Origin: Serilophus lunatus
Lineage: Eukaryota > Chordata > Aves > Passeriformes > Eurylaimidae
NCBI GenBank assembly: GCA_013399895.1
Contig: VXBA01005117.1
Span: 1,291,334-1,355,333, forward strand
Reading direction: 5' to 3'
Length of the DNA: 64,000 nucleotides
The notes below the pieces were generated by a model, which had not been told where the DNA came from, ran no database searches, and saw only the letters and a program-made list of their open reading frames with translations. Made by a program: the position numbers and the translations under genes. Positions within the stretch are counted from its first letter, which is position 1. Each line of letters opens with the position of its first letter. Below, in pieces: positions 37,871 through 50,000 of the stretch.

Positions 37871-39479
37871 CCCCTTTCTCTGTTCATTATTCTGAATTTC
37901 TAATTATGGTCTTTGAGAAGAGCTGTTAACTTGGTGACTATTAGCAGGTATACTGATATGGGACACTTCAGCACCTGGAGAAGTGCAGGTGCCTGGTTAC
38001 TTGTGGAAGTCAAAACAGAAAAAAGACAAACTGAATGCATTAATAAACTAAATTTACAAGTATTGCAGCTACAGTTTTTGAGTCTGTGCTCAATCCTGGT
38101 CTCAAATAAATGACTTGCCTTTTGTTTTCTTCCTTTTATGTTTTTCACTGTTGATCTTAAAGAAGGTGAAAAGAATCAGCAGCAAAATGAAAGCCATGAT
38201 ACACATGGCAAGAAATTAGAGGTGTTGACACTTTACTTTAATTGTTCTGTGCCAACTGTTGGGCATTAATGGCTAGACAACATTTTCGCACAAAAAGGAT
38301 TCTTGGTTTGAGATCTTCAAAACAAACATTTCGACTGTACTGTAGCATTTGTGCAGAAATGTTAAACCCCCATTTGCAAGTGACCTCCTGAAACTGCTCC
38401 CTGATGAATAATAGCTGTAGTTAAAATCTCACTGAGGAGTGTCCCTGTAGATTGATTTGGGGAGTAGAAAGGTCTTTCGTGCTTGAATCAAAGAATCCTG
38501 ATGTATCTTCAGCTAGATAAACATTTGGGTTTTAATAGCAAAGATACAACACCATTGTTTTAGTGAAAGAATGAGATGTAGTTCTCCTTTAGTGCCTGTG
38601 GTAACACTGTATTCCATGTGTGGATACCCTTTCAGATGTTCTGTGTCCATGACTATCTCTGAGTGAGGCAGCATTTTCCTGCTTCTAATTGCATGATGCT
38701 TTTCTTACCCTTTGTGCATGATGTATCTCATCCTTAGGTTTTTGAGTGTGTGTTTCTGCCATTAAGCACTTGTGTTTCTGTTAATTCTAGTTGTATGTGA
38801 ATGCCCCAAATTAAATACTGTTTTCTAGCCTTTTTTTTAAAAAAGGAAACAGGAAAGCTGTTCTGCTTTCATGGGAGGCTGCTGTTCTTAGCACAACTGT
38901 TCTGTGAAACTAGGAAATTCCTGCTTACCGTTAAGAAATTTCACTCTTTAAATATGATTTTTTTGGCTGGTTCCTAGCCCTATGTTTTAAGAATAACAGG
39001 TTTGAGGACAAGTTTCATGGTTTTTTGACAGGTTTCATTCTGTCACTGCAAGTCTGGTGTTGACAATGATAATGAAATTTCTAAGTACATAACAAGAAGC
39101 TGGTAGATTCAAATTGCTGTTTTCAGCAGTTCACACATTTAATGTACTTATTAAATGCTCAAGGAGGGACATCGTGCTTTTCTAGTAAAACATTTTGTTG
39201 TTTAATGAAGAACTATACAAAGTTCCTTTCCTGGTTAGCAGAGTTTTTGCTAAATTTATACTTATATGAACAAGTTATATTAGGAATAAGTGTCACTGAA
39301 ATTGCTACAGTATTTAGCTTGAAAAAATTGATTATAAGTCTTGTACCTGTTTTTCTGTAATATTTTTTTCTAGTGGTAGTTAAAGTATGATTTAAAAACT
39401 TGAATATTTGTCTGCATGGTTCTTTCTGCACTGTCTTTTCTCTTCGAGTCTGATTCTACATGCATTCTCAAATTTTGCT

Positions 39480-39897
39480 TTAACCAAATTGTTTTGATAG
39501 TTCATCCACAAGTGAGCTCTCCTGCTCAAGAGTCTTTATAGGTTGAACTCTGTTTCTGATGAAGTCTAATTCTGCTTCAGTGATACATTTTAGGTACATC
39601 AGTCCAAGAAATTCAGGAACATAATCTTTCACTGGACAGACATTTTTATATTGAACTGAGCAGTAGAATTTCACTGAATGCAATTGAATAAGAATGATCA
39701 AGGACTCTAGAATGTATTTTGAGAAAAATATCATCAAGTGTAAATAGCTGCAGGCAGAAGTAGAAGCAGACATTACTTTGCTGGAAATCCATTTCTGCCC
39801 AGTATTTGCCTAGGTAAGCTGATCTTGGAATTTCACTTAGATTGTAGCAATTCAGAGGCAAGCCACAAAATATGTCTACAAACCCAAATACTTGCAA
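39480..39897 (-). pseudogene. Possible decayed coding remnant, unrecognised
   Basis: Two minus-strand frames overlap in different phases: 39646-39897 (83 codons) and 39480-39773 (97 codons). The C-terminal half of the second, from about 39650 down, reads like ordinary protein sequence, with CPVKDYVPEFLGL and ITEAELDFIRNRV among its residues. A pyrimidine-rich CTGCCTGCAG lies inside the overlap on the minus strand, so an exon at about 39485-39747 is also conceivable, though its donor (gttaaa) is weak. I do not recognise the family. A frameshifted pseudogene, a real exon and chance are all possible. Confidence 0.2.
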
Positions 39898-40871
39898 ACA
39901 AGTCCTTATGTATTAATAACAGCAGAAGGCAATTATGGGTATTGCTCTTTTGGGAAAGTGAGGATTCAGTTAACTGAAGAGCAGTTTGATACTGAAATGC
40001 AACACAAGTTGTTTAGTGGGTTTTTTATTTTTTTTTCTGAAGAGCAGCAGAATTTTATCCAAACACACCAAGCCCAAACATAATGCACTTATGTACTCTG
40101 TGCATGTGCTTGTTTAATACCAGTATGATATTCTTTGTATTTGGGAACAGACTGCTACAGTTCATAGTACTCTAACATGTAGACATTTAACTCTGTTGAC
40201 ATGAAAAGAAATAACGTGCATAACATCTGTTTATACAGGCTTTTTCCTTCATCTCAGACATATGTACTCTTCTATTTTTTTATGTATTGGTTTCTGCTTC
40301 CCACAATGACATGTGTGAGATTCAGGCTTCATTCCCAAATGAAACTATGTCGTTCATTTATCAGGAGTGGAGTTTGTTTTAATTCCAGTAAATGCTACTT
40401 GTTTCCTGTTTCTTAGGTTTGCAGGTCAAATCCTAGACTGGAGGAACAAGAGGGGAATTCCTTTTTCCCAGGAAGGTGTTCCAGGTGGCACATGCTTATC
40501 TCCGATACAAGTTGAATTAGTAACCTTTTGCCCTTTCCCATTTCCAGTACTTGAAAGATGAGTCTCCTCTCAAAAGGTGGCTCTAGAAAGCAGTTTAGCA
40601 GGACAGTGATCATGGATGTGTTGGCATATGAGCATGTAGGTGAATTGTGTAACTCTTCTATGGATTGGTAAATTAAAAGCAGAAAAACTTACTTGCTCCG
40701 TTCTTTGCTGATCAGTTTCCCTGAATTATTTAGCTGTATCAGGGAAGTGAATAGATCTGCAAAACGAGCAATATTCCAACTGAAGTACTCTGAACGCAGA
40801 TTGTAGGACTTTGTCCCTGCCTTCCCACTGTTATTCTCTCTATGAAATATGTCAACTGATTTCTTTTCTAG

Positions 40872-40927
40872 GGAAATGGTCAGAATCACTGCTGTTGGGC
40901 TCTGGGGATTTCTCTATTCACTAATGG
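40872..40927 (+). other. Exon-like 56-base segment with start codon
   Basis: The segment is preceded by a strong acceptor-like tract (TGATTTCTTTTCTAG, AG at 40870-40871) and followed by an ATGG/gtgaga donor. It holds an ATG at 40876 in a favourable context (A at -3, G at +4). The frame stays open for 17 codons, MVRITAVGLWGFLYSLM, and leaves one base (phase 1). The peptide is hydrophobic in its middle, as a signal sequence is. I recognise no protein that starts this way, and such pseudo-exons are common in long introns. Confidence 0.15.
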
Positions 40928-41225
40928 GTGAGAGCAGTAATTTAAAACATTAGAACTGTACTCCATGTCTTTTCTCGGCCAATTTTGGGCTGTTCTCTTC
41001 ATTTATGTCGCTTTTCTGACCCTAATGCTAGATGATGTTCTTGCTCTTATTCTTTCCTGTTAATTCTTTTCTGCATAAACACTTATTGACAACAACAATC
41101 CATTGATTCCCAGGCAAGTGTCCAAATGATCAGAAAATCATACCTGGGGTTTTATTCCATGAATATGTAGCTATTTTAATACCAAGAGGAGCAGTAGTTT
41201 GCCTTTATAGACAGGAGTAGGCCAT

Positions 41226-41297
41226 CAGCATACCCCAGAGCCTGACATTATGAGGTCAGTTCAGCATATTCCAGAACCTGATTGCCTGTGTGAGAAA
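41226..41297 (+). repeat. Diverged 36-bp tandem duplication
   Basis: CAGCATACCCCAGAGCCTGA at 41226 recurs 36 bases later as CAGCATATTCCAGAACCTGA at 41262. Similarity is clear over the first 20 or so bases only, so the duplication is old or partial. Confidence 0.45.
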
Positions 41298-44200
41298 TGT
41301 TGATTGAAATGTTTGCAATTAAGCAGGCAAGGGAAGAAAAGCCAGATTTAGCTCACAGTTGCTAAAACCGTTCTAACTCTGGAGTTTGATCTCCTGCAAG
41401 GAAGCAGAGCTATTCCTCCTATTCCTTGCTTCAATATTCATCTGTATTTGCTTCCAAATTTTCTCTGTATTTAAGTGCTGTAAATGAATTGTTCCATTTT
41501 GGAGTATTTTACTCCTAATAACTGTTGTTTGTTTTAGCACAGTGAGGCAGAATAAGTTTTCTGTTAAATGTTGTGATTTCTGTACACTGCTTGCAACTCA
41601 AACAGAAAATCAGTTATTGAATGCAATTTGCTATCAACCAAAAAGGAAATGCCTTTATATTCAGGCTTTGCATAGTGCCGGGAGAGAGACAAAGGAAAAT
41701 GCCAAATACATGTTTATTGGAGGGGTTTTTTTGTGCTATTAGCATTGGCTGGGTAAATTTTAGCACTTTCTGAACTTGAATAAAACTTTTCTTTAGAGTT
41801 AACAGAAAATGGACAGGAGTTTTCACCAGTATGTTTTTCTTCAATTAAGGAAATAATTGTGTGAATAATTGAAGTTGTGTATTGGATCATTGCTGTCTTG
41901 TACAGTGTTGGTCTTTGCTGTAATGCCCAACGAGATCCTGCTCGCACTGTTAATGGAGTGGTTTCTATATAAAGATCTACGGAAGGCAGAAACCCTGTTG
42001 GGAAGAACTTAACTAACACTTGCGTGTTTTCAGCCATAGAGCTGCATCACACCGAAATCAATCATGGTCTGCTACAGCTGAGTCTTTACAATTTGCCAGA
42101 GGGCAAATAAACAGTCCTAGAGCTAATGTACATCTGTTAAGAGCTGTAAGAACAGCAGAGACTGTGAAACTCAGTGGCTGAAATACCAAATGATTATTCC
42201 TGTAATGTGTTTTGTGACTTTGGAAGCTGTCAGGAAAACATGAATGATGCAGCATGCTAATCTGTTTTTGCTAAACTGTGTTATGTGCAACCCAGTGTAT
42301 ATGGGGGGAAGATAAATGAGAAAATGAGTATCAATGTTGGAGAGGGAGGAAGACCCACAGACATAAGGAAGAACAGAGGGGAAGGGGCACGTGGGAGTGG
42401 ATCAAGGGCTGGAATGTGAAAGAACAGACAACAGGTCAAAATGAACCTAAGGTGTGAAAAAGTACAGAGAAATTAAGAGACATTGGGATGAACACAGGAA
42501 ATAGTAGTTAATCACTAACTTTGCGTTTTTGCTGTTTTAAGTTGAAATGCATGGACAGGATTGTCCCACCGTTTTATTTAAAATAGAAAATATTCCTGTT
42601 GAATGTGGAATATCACGCTTGAGATTGTGCTGCCAATCATTAAGTTTCCCTGTAGTGCAACTTTGGCATAATAGCAACTTTGACATATTAGCAGTACCTG
42701 AACACATGTATCTAATTGTGTCTCGTTCTAGCAGCCCAAATATGAAGGAACATGGCTTCAGCTTTTCTGCATCAATATAATAACAGAAAATAGTTACTTA
42801 TAAAGATGTGTGATATTTCTGGAGGAATTTCTTAGGTGTGAGCTAAACATTCCTAAGGAATAAAACTCCATGAAAGGCATTTCAAGCAGCAGATGCTCCA
42901 GAAAACAGGCCTTGAAATTGCATTTGTACATTTTAGCTGCTTCGTTGGAAGTCTGGTTTTATTCTTCAATATAGAGAAAAAAAATTTGTGGTTTGATTTT
43001 GGTTTTTTCCACTTTTTCCCTCTGGTCAAATCACAAAGGTGACATGCAAACATGCTTGTGATAACTGAAATGGTTTAGTAGTTATAAGACCTCCAGGATT
43101 ACAAGCCATTAGTACTGAGAAACTTGTGTTATTTTTCTGTTATCTGTTCTGCCTGTTTTTCTAGAAGTTAATTTCTTCTGTAGGCAGTCAAGAATATTTA
43201 ATTTTGAGGGAGCATATTACTCTAGCTGTAAAATCCAGCGTTCTCACTGCACATTGTGGTTCAAGAGACAATTGTTTCAATTAATTCATTCTTTCTATCA
43301 CAACAGACTTTGATGTGCACAAGTGTAGAATACTTGATAGCTGAGCGACCATATGATACTAGATTAATCCTTATCAGTTGCTAATGCCTTTCCTGTTAAT
43401 CCAGGAATGTTGCTGGGTTTGCTGTAAATCTTCCTGTAGAAACAAACTTCCTTCTGCTCTATGTGAAGTGAATTGGCACAGTTTCTAATTTGATGAGGAT
43501 TCCTTACACATTCCAGTTTTACTGTACATTGCTATAGTTAAGGCAGTTCTAATTATAAAACAAGTTTCTGTATTGAAATTGTATCCAGATTTTGAGGTTC
43601 CCTGAAATTACAGCAAATGCCTATCCAGTGAAACTGAGCTCAACAGACAGCCTGGAGAAGCAGACAGTACTTTCAAAGACTAATGCAAGATATTCAAGAT
43701 GATTGTATGCTTCTCATGTTTGGCCAGTATGACCTTTTCGGTGGTGGCTTAAGGATTTGTAAGAATCCCTTTTGACTTTGAACGTGAGGAAGTGGCAGCT
43801 TTGTTAAGAGGGAGAGGGAGGACACATAACTTGGAGCCTCTGAAGATGCAGCAGCTTACTCTGACATACTGCTGACTGGACTGCTCACTCTGCTGGCTTC
43901 TCCCTGGCTTCTTGAATTTCTGTTCCCTGCTGAGTTACATAATGAATGTTCTCTGAACTCCCACACTTTCCACATGCCTTCCCACACAGCCTCTTTCTTC
44001 TGCTAAAAAAGGATAGAAGAATTCTAACTCACTTGTTGAAAAGCTTCACACAATGCTGCTGAATCACATCTCAAAATAGGAACAGATCTTTTTAATTCTC
44101 TTAAAAGGAAAAACCATCCTAAAATTAACACCACAAAACCCAACAAAGGAAAACACACACAAGAAACTCTGACCCGCCATCCAACTAAATTACTGTTGCC

Positions 44201-45482
44201 TTTCTATAATGTCTTGTCAAAGCATCACTAATTCTTGCAGCACCAATAGAAAAGAAAGCTTGTAGGTGAGGTTAGCTGTCATTTTCCTAATATAAATCTA
44301 TGGTATATTTCACACAGAAATGTGCTAGTCATAAAAATGTATAAGAGATTGACTTTACGGTGTATATATAATAGTGAAAACATGAAAATTTCCAGTTGAC
44401 TCTTGCATATTTCTCTTTGCCAGGTTTACAGCTAGACCTAATTGAAGGAGGTAAAGCACATTACAAGACCTTTTATTGTCCAAATTCTAGTAGTTGGGAG
44501 TCAAGGCATAGCAGTCTAACAGGAATGTACTTTATAACTAATTCTAAATATACTTAGAAAGCCAGTACAAATTCATATTTGAACTGACTCTCAAGGTGTG
44601 AAAGCTTATTAGAGCCATGATTAAAGTGTAGCAGGACCTTGCCAGACTAAAGTTGGAACCTGTAACCTTCATTTGATGGATATTAATTTGTCAGGTGATA
44701 ACCACGTCTTCAGTGACATAAGCATAATTTTCTTTCATAATTTTTCTAATAATAGAAAATATCTTAAAGCAAGAGCTCAGATATTTTTTTGACATATTTT
44801 AGGGTAATCTGATGTGAGAGAGAAATGGAAATTGGAAAGCAATCAACCTGGATTCTTGCAAATTTCAGCAGCCTTGTCTTCTGGTCTTGCTTTTCATGAA
44901 CTTTGAGTGGTTTCTTCTCATGAAATAAACTGAACATAATCTCTTCATTTTGTACTTCATTTCCTCACTGTGGTGTGTCAGGCTTCTAGTTTTCTCCACG
45001 TGCCTTTGATGTCCTTGGGTCTGTCAATCTGCCTCTCTCCCACGTCTTTCATGTTTAAGAAATCTTTACCTACCCTACTGTATTTTGCCTTCCAAGGAAC
45101 TTCATGAGTTAGTATACTTGGTTTTTCTCTAGGTGAAACAATTTCTTCCCTCTTAGTGTAGCAGCTGTGCCAGATAACCCGTAGGAGTAACTCTGCTTTA
45201 GAGAATATGTAAGATATACCCAAGGACAGGGGGAAAATAAATGCCTTCCTATGGTACCCCTATGCTATTGAAAACGTTCTTTTTCTTAGTCAAGTATTTT
45301 CACTTGACACCTGTCAGACTAATGCAGGAGCACTCAGCCCCTTGGAATCTGTCACAAGTTCAGTCACTACTCCCATGTTCTGGACTTTGGACAGTCATTG
45401 TATGTACCTTTTTGTTCTCTCCTGAAGAGATGTTCACAGGATTGCATAGGGTCCTTGTCAGTACAGAACCTTTTCTTGTGTG

Positions 45483-45484
<2 letters not shown>

Positions 45485-45542
<58 letters not shown>
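45485..45542 (+). repeat. T58 homopolymer
   Basis: Fifty-eight uninterrupted T make this by far the longest homopolymer in the window. On the minus strand it would be a poly(A) run. A retrocopy tail should be preceded on that strand by an AATAAA signal, and I see none in the adjacent bases after 45542. Expansion of a shorter tract or an assembly effect are other explanations. Long single-residue open frames across it are artefacts. Confidence 0.9.
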
Positions 45543-46456
45543 CTCCAAAAGATTTTTCCATGCTGTATCTAGAGAGGGACCTTAGTTTCTTCTCTGAGCA
45601 TGTATCACACCAACACACATGGCTTTCTGCATACCTCTCATCTTCAGTGTTGGCAGTATTTTTCAGTATTTGTCTTTATGTCCTCTGCTAAGAGTAGATG
45701 TAAGCAATATTAATTAATACTATACTGCAGTAATTTCCTGAAGGATTTTTTCAGTTATTATACTTTTTCAAACTTAATTCCTTCTGTTTTCCCCTTCCTA
45801 GATCTGAAAAATCTTATTCCAAAGTTCTTTATCTTTCTGTCCTGTGTTCTCATAGTACTTTAAAGGGCTTCTGGTAGATCTGCTCAACTGCTTGTAACTT
45901 TCCATGTGTTTCCACCAACTTTTCTTGAGATTTTTAATCATAGTTTTCACTATGTCTCTGTCACATTTGACAATTGAACGTGTCTGGAGGAAATGGGGTC
46001 TTTAAGTATGTCACCCAGGACATACTTTACTAACCATTTCATTTTCTAGGTTGTGTACTATATTCAAAAAATAGTTGCAACATCTTATTCCCTCCTTGTT
46101 CATAGGCAGACAAGGATTTAATCTCTGGTTTTCCTGCAATCAATGTATGTGACATTGGATTTCCTTCTTAGATGTCCTTAAATTTTGGTTGGTTACTGAT
46201 GTTTCTTTTTTAGTATTTTTAGAGTTTTTGGTTTGTGGTTGTTTTTACCAATGCGGTCCATTTTTTCATTGATATTTGAGAAGCTGCTTTTCTTAGTTTA
46301 AAATACTGCAAGGAGTAAAATCCACTGTGACTGACTCACCCCCTGGCTACAGCTTAATGAGTTTACACAAAACCAGGGTCCAATTATACACTGTTTGTTA
46401 TCAACTACAATGAGAAGAAAAGGAAAGAATGGCCCAGAGGGTAGGGACTGCAAAAA
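45543..46456. other. T-rich non-genic sequence
   Basis: The plus strand is T-rich and the minus strand A-rich. A 50-residue minus-strand run without stop lies at about 45800-45950, but it starts after two stops and shows no domain. No proviral internal region continues from the LTR at 46457: the bases next to it show no TGG-initial primer binding site. A 9-bp hairpin lies at 46004-46027. Confidence 0.5.
46004..46027 (+). repeat. 9-bp perfect hairpin
   Basis: AAGTATGTC (46004-46012) pairs exactly with GACATACTT (46019-46027) across a six-base loop. It has no T tract directly after it and no neighbouring gene. Confidence 0.6.
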
Positions 46457-47030
46457 TGTTGTGGTTTTACTCCAGCTGGCAACTCAGCCCTGCACAGCTG
46501 ATCACTCACTGCTGGTGGGATGGGGAGAGGATGCAGAAGGGTAGAAGTGAGAAAATTTGTGGGTTATGACAAAGGCAGGTTGCTAAGTAAAGCAAAAGCT
46601 GTGCATGCAAGCAAAACAAAACAAGGATATCTTTCACTGCTTCCCACTGGCACCAGGTGTTCAGCATCCCCAGGAGACCTGAGCTCCATCACACAGAGCA
46701 GTTAACTGGGAAGACAAATGTTATCACTTGGAATGTCCACCCACCTTCTTTCCCAGCGCTATATGCTGAGCATTATGCCATATGGTCTGGAATATCCCCC
46801 AAGTCTCCTGGGATCAGCTGTCCTGGCTGTGTCCCCTCCCAACTGCATGGGCACCCTCAGCCCCCTCACTGGTGAGGTGAGGAGCAGTGAAAGCCTTGGC
46901 TTTGTGTAAGTTCTGCTCAGTGATAACAAAATCATCCCTGTGTTATTAACACAGTTTCCAACAGAAATCCAAAACACAGCCCCAGACCAGCTACTGTGGA
47001 AAAAATTAACTGTCTCAGTCTTTTCCAACC
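46457..47030 (-). mobile_element. Solo LTR of an avian endogenous retrovirus
   Basis: The block matches, in order, the landmarks of a widespread bird LTR read in antisense: GTGGTTTTACTCCAGCTGGC at one end, GTGGGATGGGGAGAGGAT, GCAAAAGCTGTGCATGCAAG, CATATGGTCTGGAATATCC, CAGCTGTCCTGGCTGTGTCC, CCTGTGTTATTAACACAG and CCAAAACACAGCCCCAGACC. The promoter lies on the minus strand, where the TATA region near 46755-46768 is degenerate (CATATAGCG). No gag, pol or env sequence flanks it, so it is a solo LTR left by recombination. Target-site duplications are not clear and the right end is approximate. The exact family was not determined. Confidence 0.88.
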
Positions 47031-50000
47031 TTGTTAATTCTATGTGTAAAAGCAGCACAATATGCTACTGTGGTTGATGGTAAAACCACCAAAAACATTT
47101 CAGTTTTTACTTTAAATTTAAAGGGGAGCTCACTGTTATGGTTTTTTTGGTATTGTTTGTTTTTTACACATTCAAATAAGTAAGTTTTTACAACATTTGT
47201 GGGAGTCTCTCTGTAAGGGTTACCCTGTGTGACATTCATCAGCTGTGTTCATTGACTGATCATTTTGTGGGTTATAGTGAAGCATTGACCTATGAATTCC
47301 ACTCATTTAATGTGTGTTTTGCTATTCTGGAGTACCATGTGTACACAGTCCTTGTTGTAATACAAATCAGTAGAAAATCTCTCCTGACCTGGAGTATTTA
47401 TACTTGTAACTTTGTCAATTTTTGAATTAAGGAATATATTTTGTGCCATTCCAGTGTTTGATACTTCCTTTTGATGGAGATAAAAAATGATTGGTTTTGA
47501 ATTCTAGTTCTTTCAAACTCATTGACTGTGTAAACCCTCTCATTATTGCTATAATTAGCTGCTTAATGCATGATTCAGTGCAAGATCTTTTATGTAAGTC
47601 TTGATTCTGGAAACAGAATTAGTAAAAAAAGTAGAAATTGGTGCACTTATCTCTAGTATTGCTTACTACGTCTGATTGCATCTGGCAGCAACTTTTGACT
47701 CTCCCTAGGAGTGACCAGCTTAGAAAATTGGCCTTTGCAGGGGGTTTAGGCCTCCAGTGGCTTCTCTGCCAAACTCAGGTGTCTGCAAATTTCCAACCAC
47801 AATGGCAAAAATCCTGTGGTTTACCACAGAGGCACTCTCCCTATCAGAGAGACCCAACCCTTCCATTGAGCCTTGAGTATGAGAAGAGCAGAAAGTCAAT
47901 GGGAGATGGCTCTAAAACCTTGTCAGTCTTGCATTTTGTTGGCTTGTGGTGTTCTGAGCATCCTTGTCATCTACTAAGTCATTGTCAGGAATCTCAGAAG
48001 TCCATTTTCCCTGGAGCAGGTGTGTTCAGTCTCAGCTGACACCCTTTGTCGATAGATTTTCTCCTGCAACAATTAGTTTGTCATGTTAAAACAATGCTTA
48101 GCTTATTTATCATCCCTGAATGTCTCTTTACAAAATCAACTAAACTATTACTGGCAGCATTTCTTTCTCATGTTCAGTCTTTAATATTTTGTCCTCATAG
48201 CATTTTATCGATGCTTTATCTCATGGAAGCGTTTGCATGTTCACTGTACCAATCTGTTGATGCTGGGAGAGATCTAAGAAACCTGCATGCCACGAACTTC
48301 TCATGCTTGTTGCTTTTGGCTTTTTGTTTTCATTGAAGTCATTCTGATCTATGTTGTATTTATGGCATCAGAGAAAAGCCCACCAGCTCTATTAATCATG
48401 TCTTTCTCCCTTTAGAAAGTACTTTGTGCTCTTAGAGCATGTAGCAAACTTGTTTCATTTTGGATTCAGAAGTAATAGAGTGCTGTGTTGTCTCTAGTAC
48501 GTGATTTAGATTCAAAGAATGCTGTGGTATATATTTTAAGCCCTAGACCAGTAAGTTTTTCAGTGCAGGCACAAGGTAATGCCACAATTTAGATGCTGAG
48601 CAATAATTGTAGCATCAGGAGAGCCTACAAGACCTCACAGTCTCTGTGGATTTCCTGAGATTTCTCTGGATTTCTGGGATGAGCAAGAGAAGCAGGATAG
48701 GGTTAGTGCTGCAATACTCCAGTAGTGCCTGGGTGAACAAACAGGGCTCAAAATGGGTAGTTGTGGATCAGAGCAGTACTGAGAAGTGACCATGGTGTTG
48801 AAAATCCTGAGAATTGAGAAGTGCAGGAGCCTCATCCTCAGGAGGGTAAGGAGCACAGTGCAGCTGGAGCCAAGGTGTGACTGAAGTTGGCATTAGAAAA
48901 TGATGGACAAATCAAGTAAGTCTTTGTTGGAAAAATTGCTTGTTTCTTGGGTACGCAGAGGACTTGGACACAAAGGTGCCCAAAGCCAGTTGTCAGTTCA
49001 TATCTACAATGTTATGTTTCTACCCATTTTTGTATATTTTCCACCAGCTGTGTTGCATATGGATCTCAGGAAATGATCTTTTACATAAATTGCAGTATGT
49101 TATTTCATACTACACATCTTAGCTTTTCCTCATCTTGTTTCCTGTAGCTTAATTCTTGTAGTAACTTGACAAGATTGTATTTGGTTGGTACGTCAGTGTA
49201 GCAATTTCAAAAATGACCTCAAAGCCAACATCACGTTACAAGGAGCAGTACTTGCGTTACTGTTCTCCCAAAATACCTTTGGGAAGCTCTTAGTAATAAA
49301 ATAAAAATAGGAAACCATTTACTGTTTCATATAAAGCTATGAATGCAAAATATCTCTGAGCACAAAAACCCTAAACCCAAATGAGCAAACAAATTAAAAT
49401 TATATTCTTGGTTTTCTGAAGTATGATGAATGCAAAGCTTCCAGTTCCTCAGATTTTTTTGAAAGACGTTTTTCTTTCCAGAAGCCATGAACTCAGTCTT
49501 GAGCCAAATAAAATTCTATGTAATTGCAGAAATCATATTTAAATGAGTTCATCTCATTAGAAAGGAAAGAAATATATTTTATTTTTCTGGAGACATTATT
49601 CTTTCATCTGAGCCTCAAAAAACATGAGGTGACTTGCTTTGTTAGATAGAGGTTTATTTCATCCATATGCATATCGTGGGTGGAAGAAGCATCTTGTTGC
49701 TAATTCACTCTTACTAAAACAAAGAAGGTTACAGTGACTGAGCCAGTCATGGCACTCTATTTCAAGCCTCATCCCTTTCATATAAAATTCCTTGAAACAT
49801 GGAAAAAAGCCCTTTTCGCCTCCTTTGCTCTTATTTTAGAAAAATTTCAGGGTCCAAACCAAATGCAAGGTACAAGCTTTTCAACTGGAAACACAGAGGA
49901 ATAATTGAAATGTTTAATTTAATGTAATGGTTTGTTTTTGCTCCTTTTCACCATGCAGAATGTATATGCAAAACTCATTTAATTGACTCTGAGGGTGAAA

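Larger units (their letters stand above)
32496..39479. other. Non-genic unique sequence with small structures
   Basis: No complete gene is supported. The stretch contains an 8-bp hairpin (34366-34386), an exon-like 39-base segment (34679-34717), a three-hairpin cluster (35966-36051) and an AT-rich patch with many ATTA words (about 37640-37870). The plus frames at 36877-37279 (113 and 108 codons in two phases, with a 79-codon frame on the other strand) have no recognised domain. Confidence 0.6.
39898..45484. other. Non-genic unique sequence
   Basis: No gene is supported beyond an exon-like segment at 40872-40927. Plus and minus frames here are 114 codons or fewer and have no domains. There is a diverged 36-bp tandem pair near 41226-41297 and a purine-rich stretch near 42300-42420. 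Confidence 0.6.

Noticed and set aside
45241..45691. Open frames of 83-114 codons across the T58 tract
   Set aside because: Runs of phenylalanine or lysine from the homopolymer keep the frames open on both strands. This is an artefact of the T run.
46457..47058. Open frames of 61-99 codons inside the LTR
   Set aside because: They lie in an LTR, which is non-coding, and match no retroviral protein.
47638..48039. 133-codon plus-strand frame
   Set aside because: No recognisable family or motif and no flanking exon signals. Length alone is not enough in a 64-kb window.
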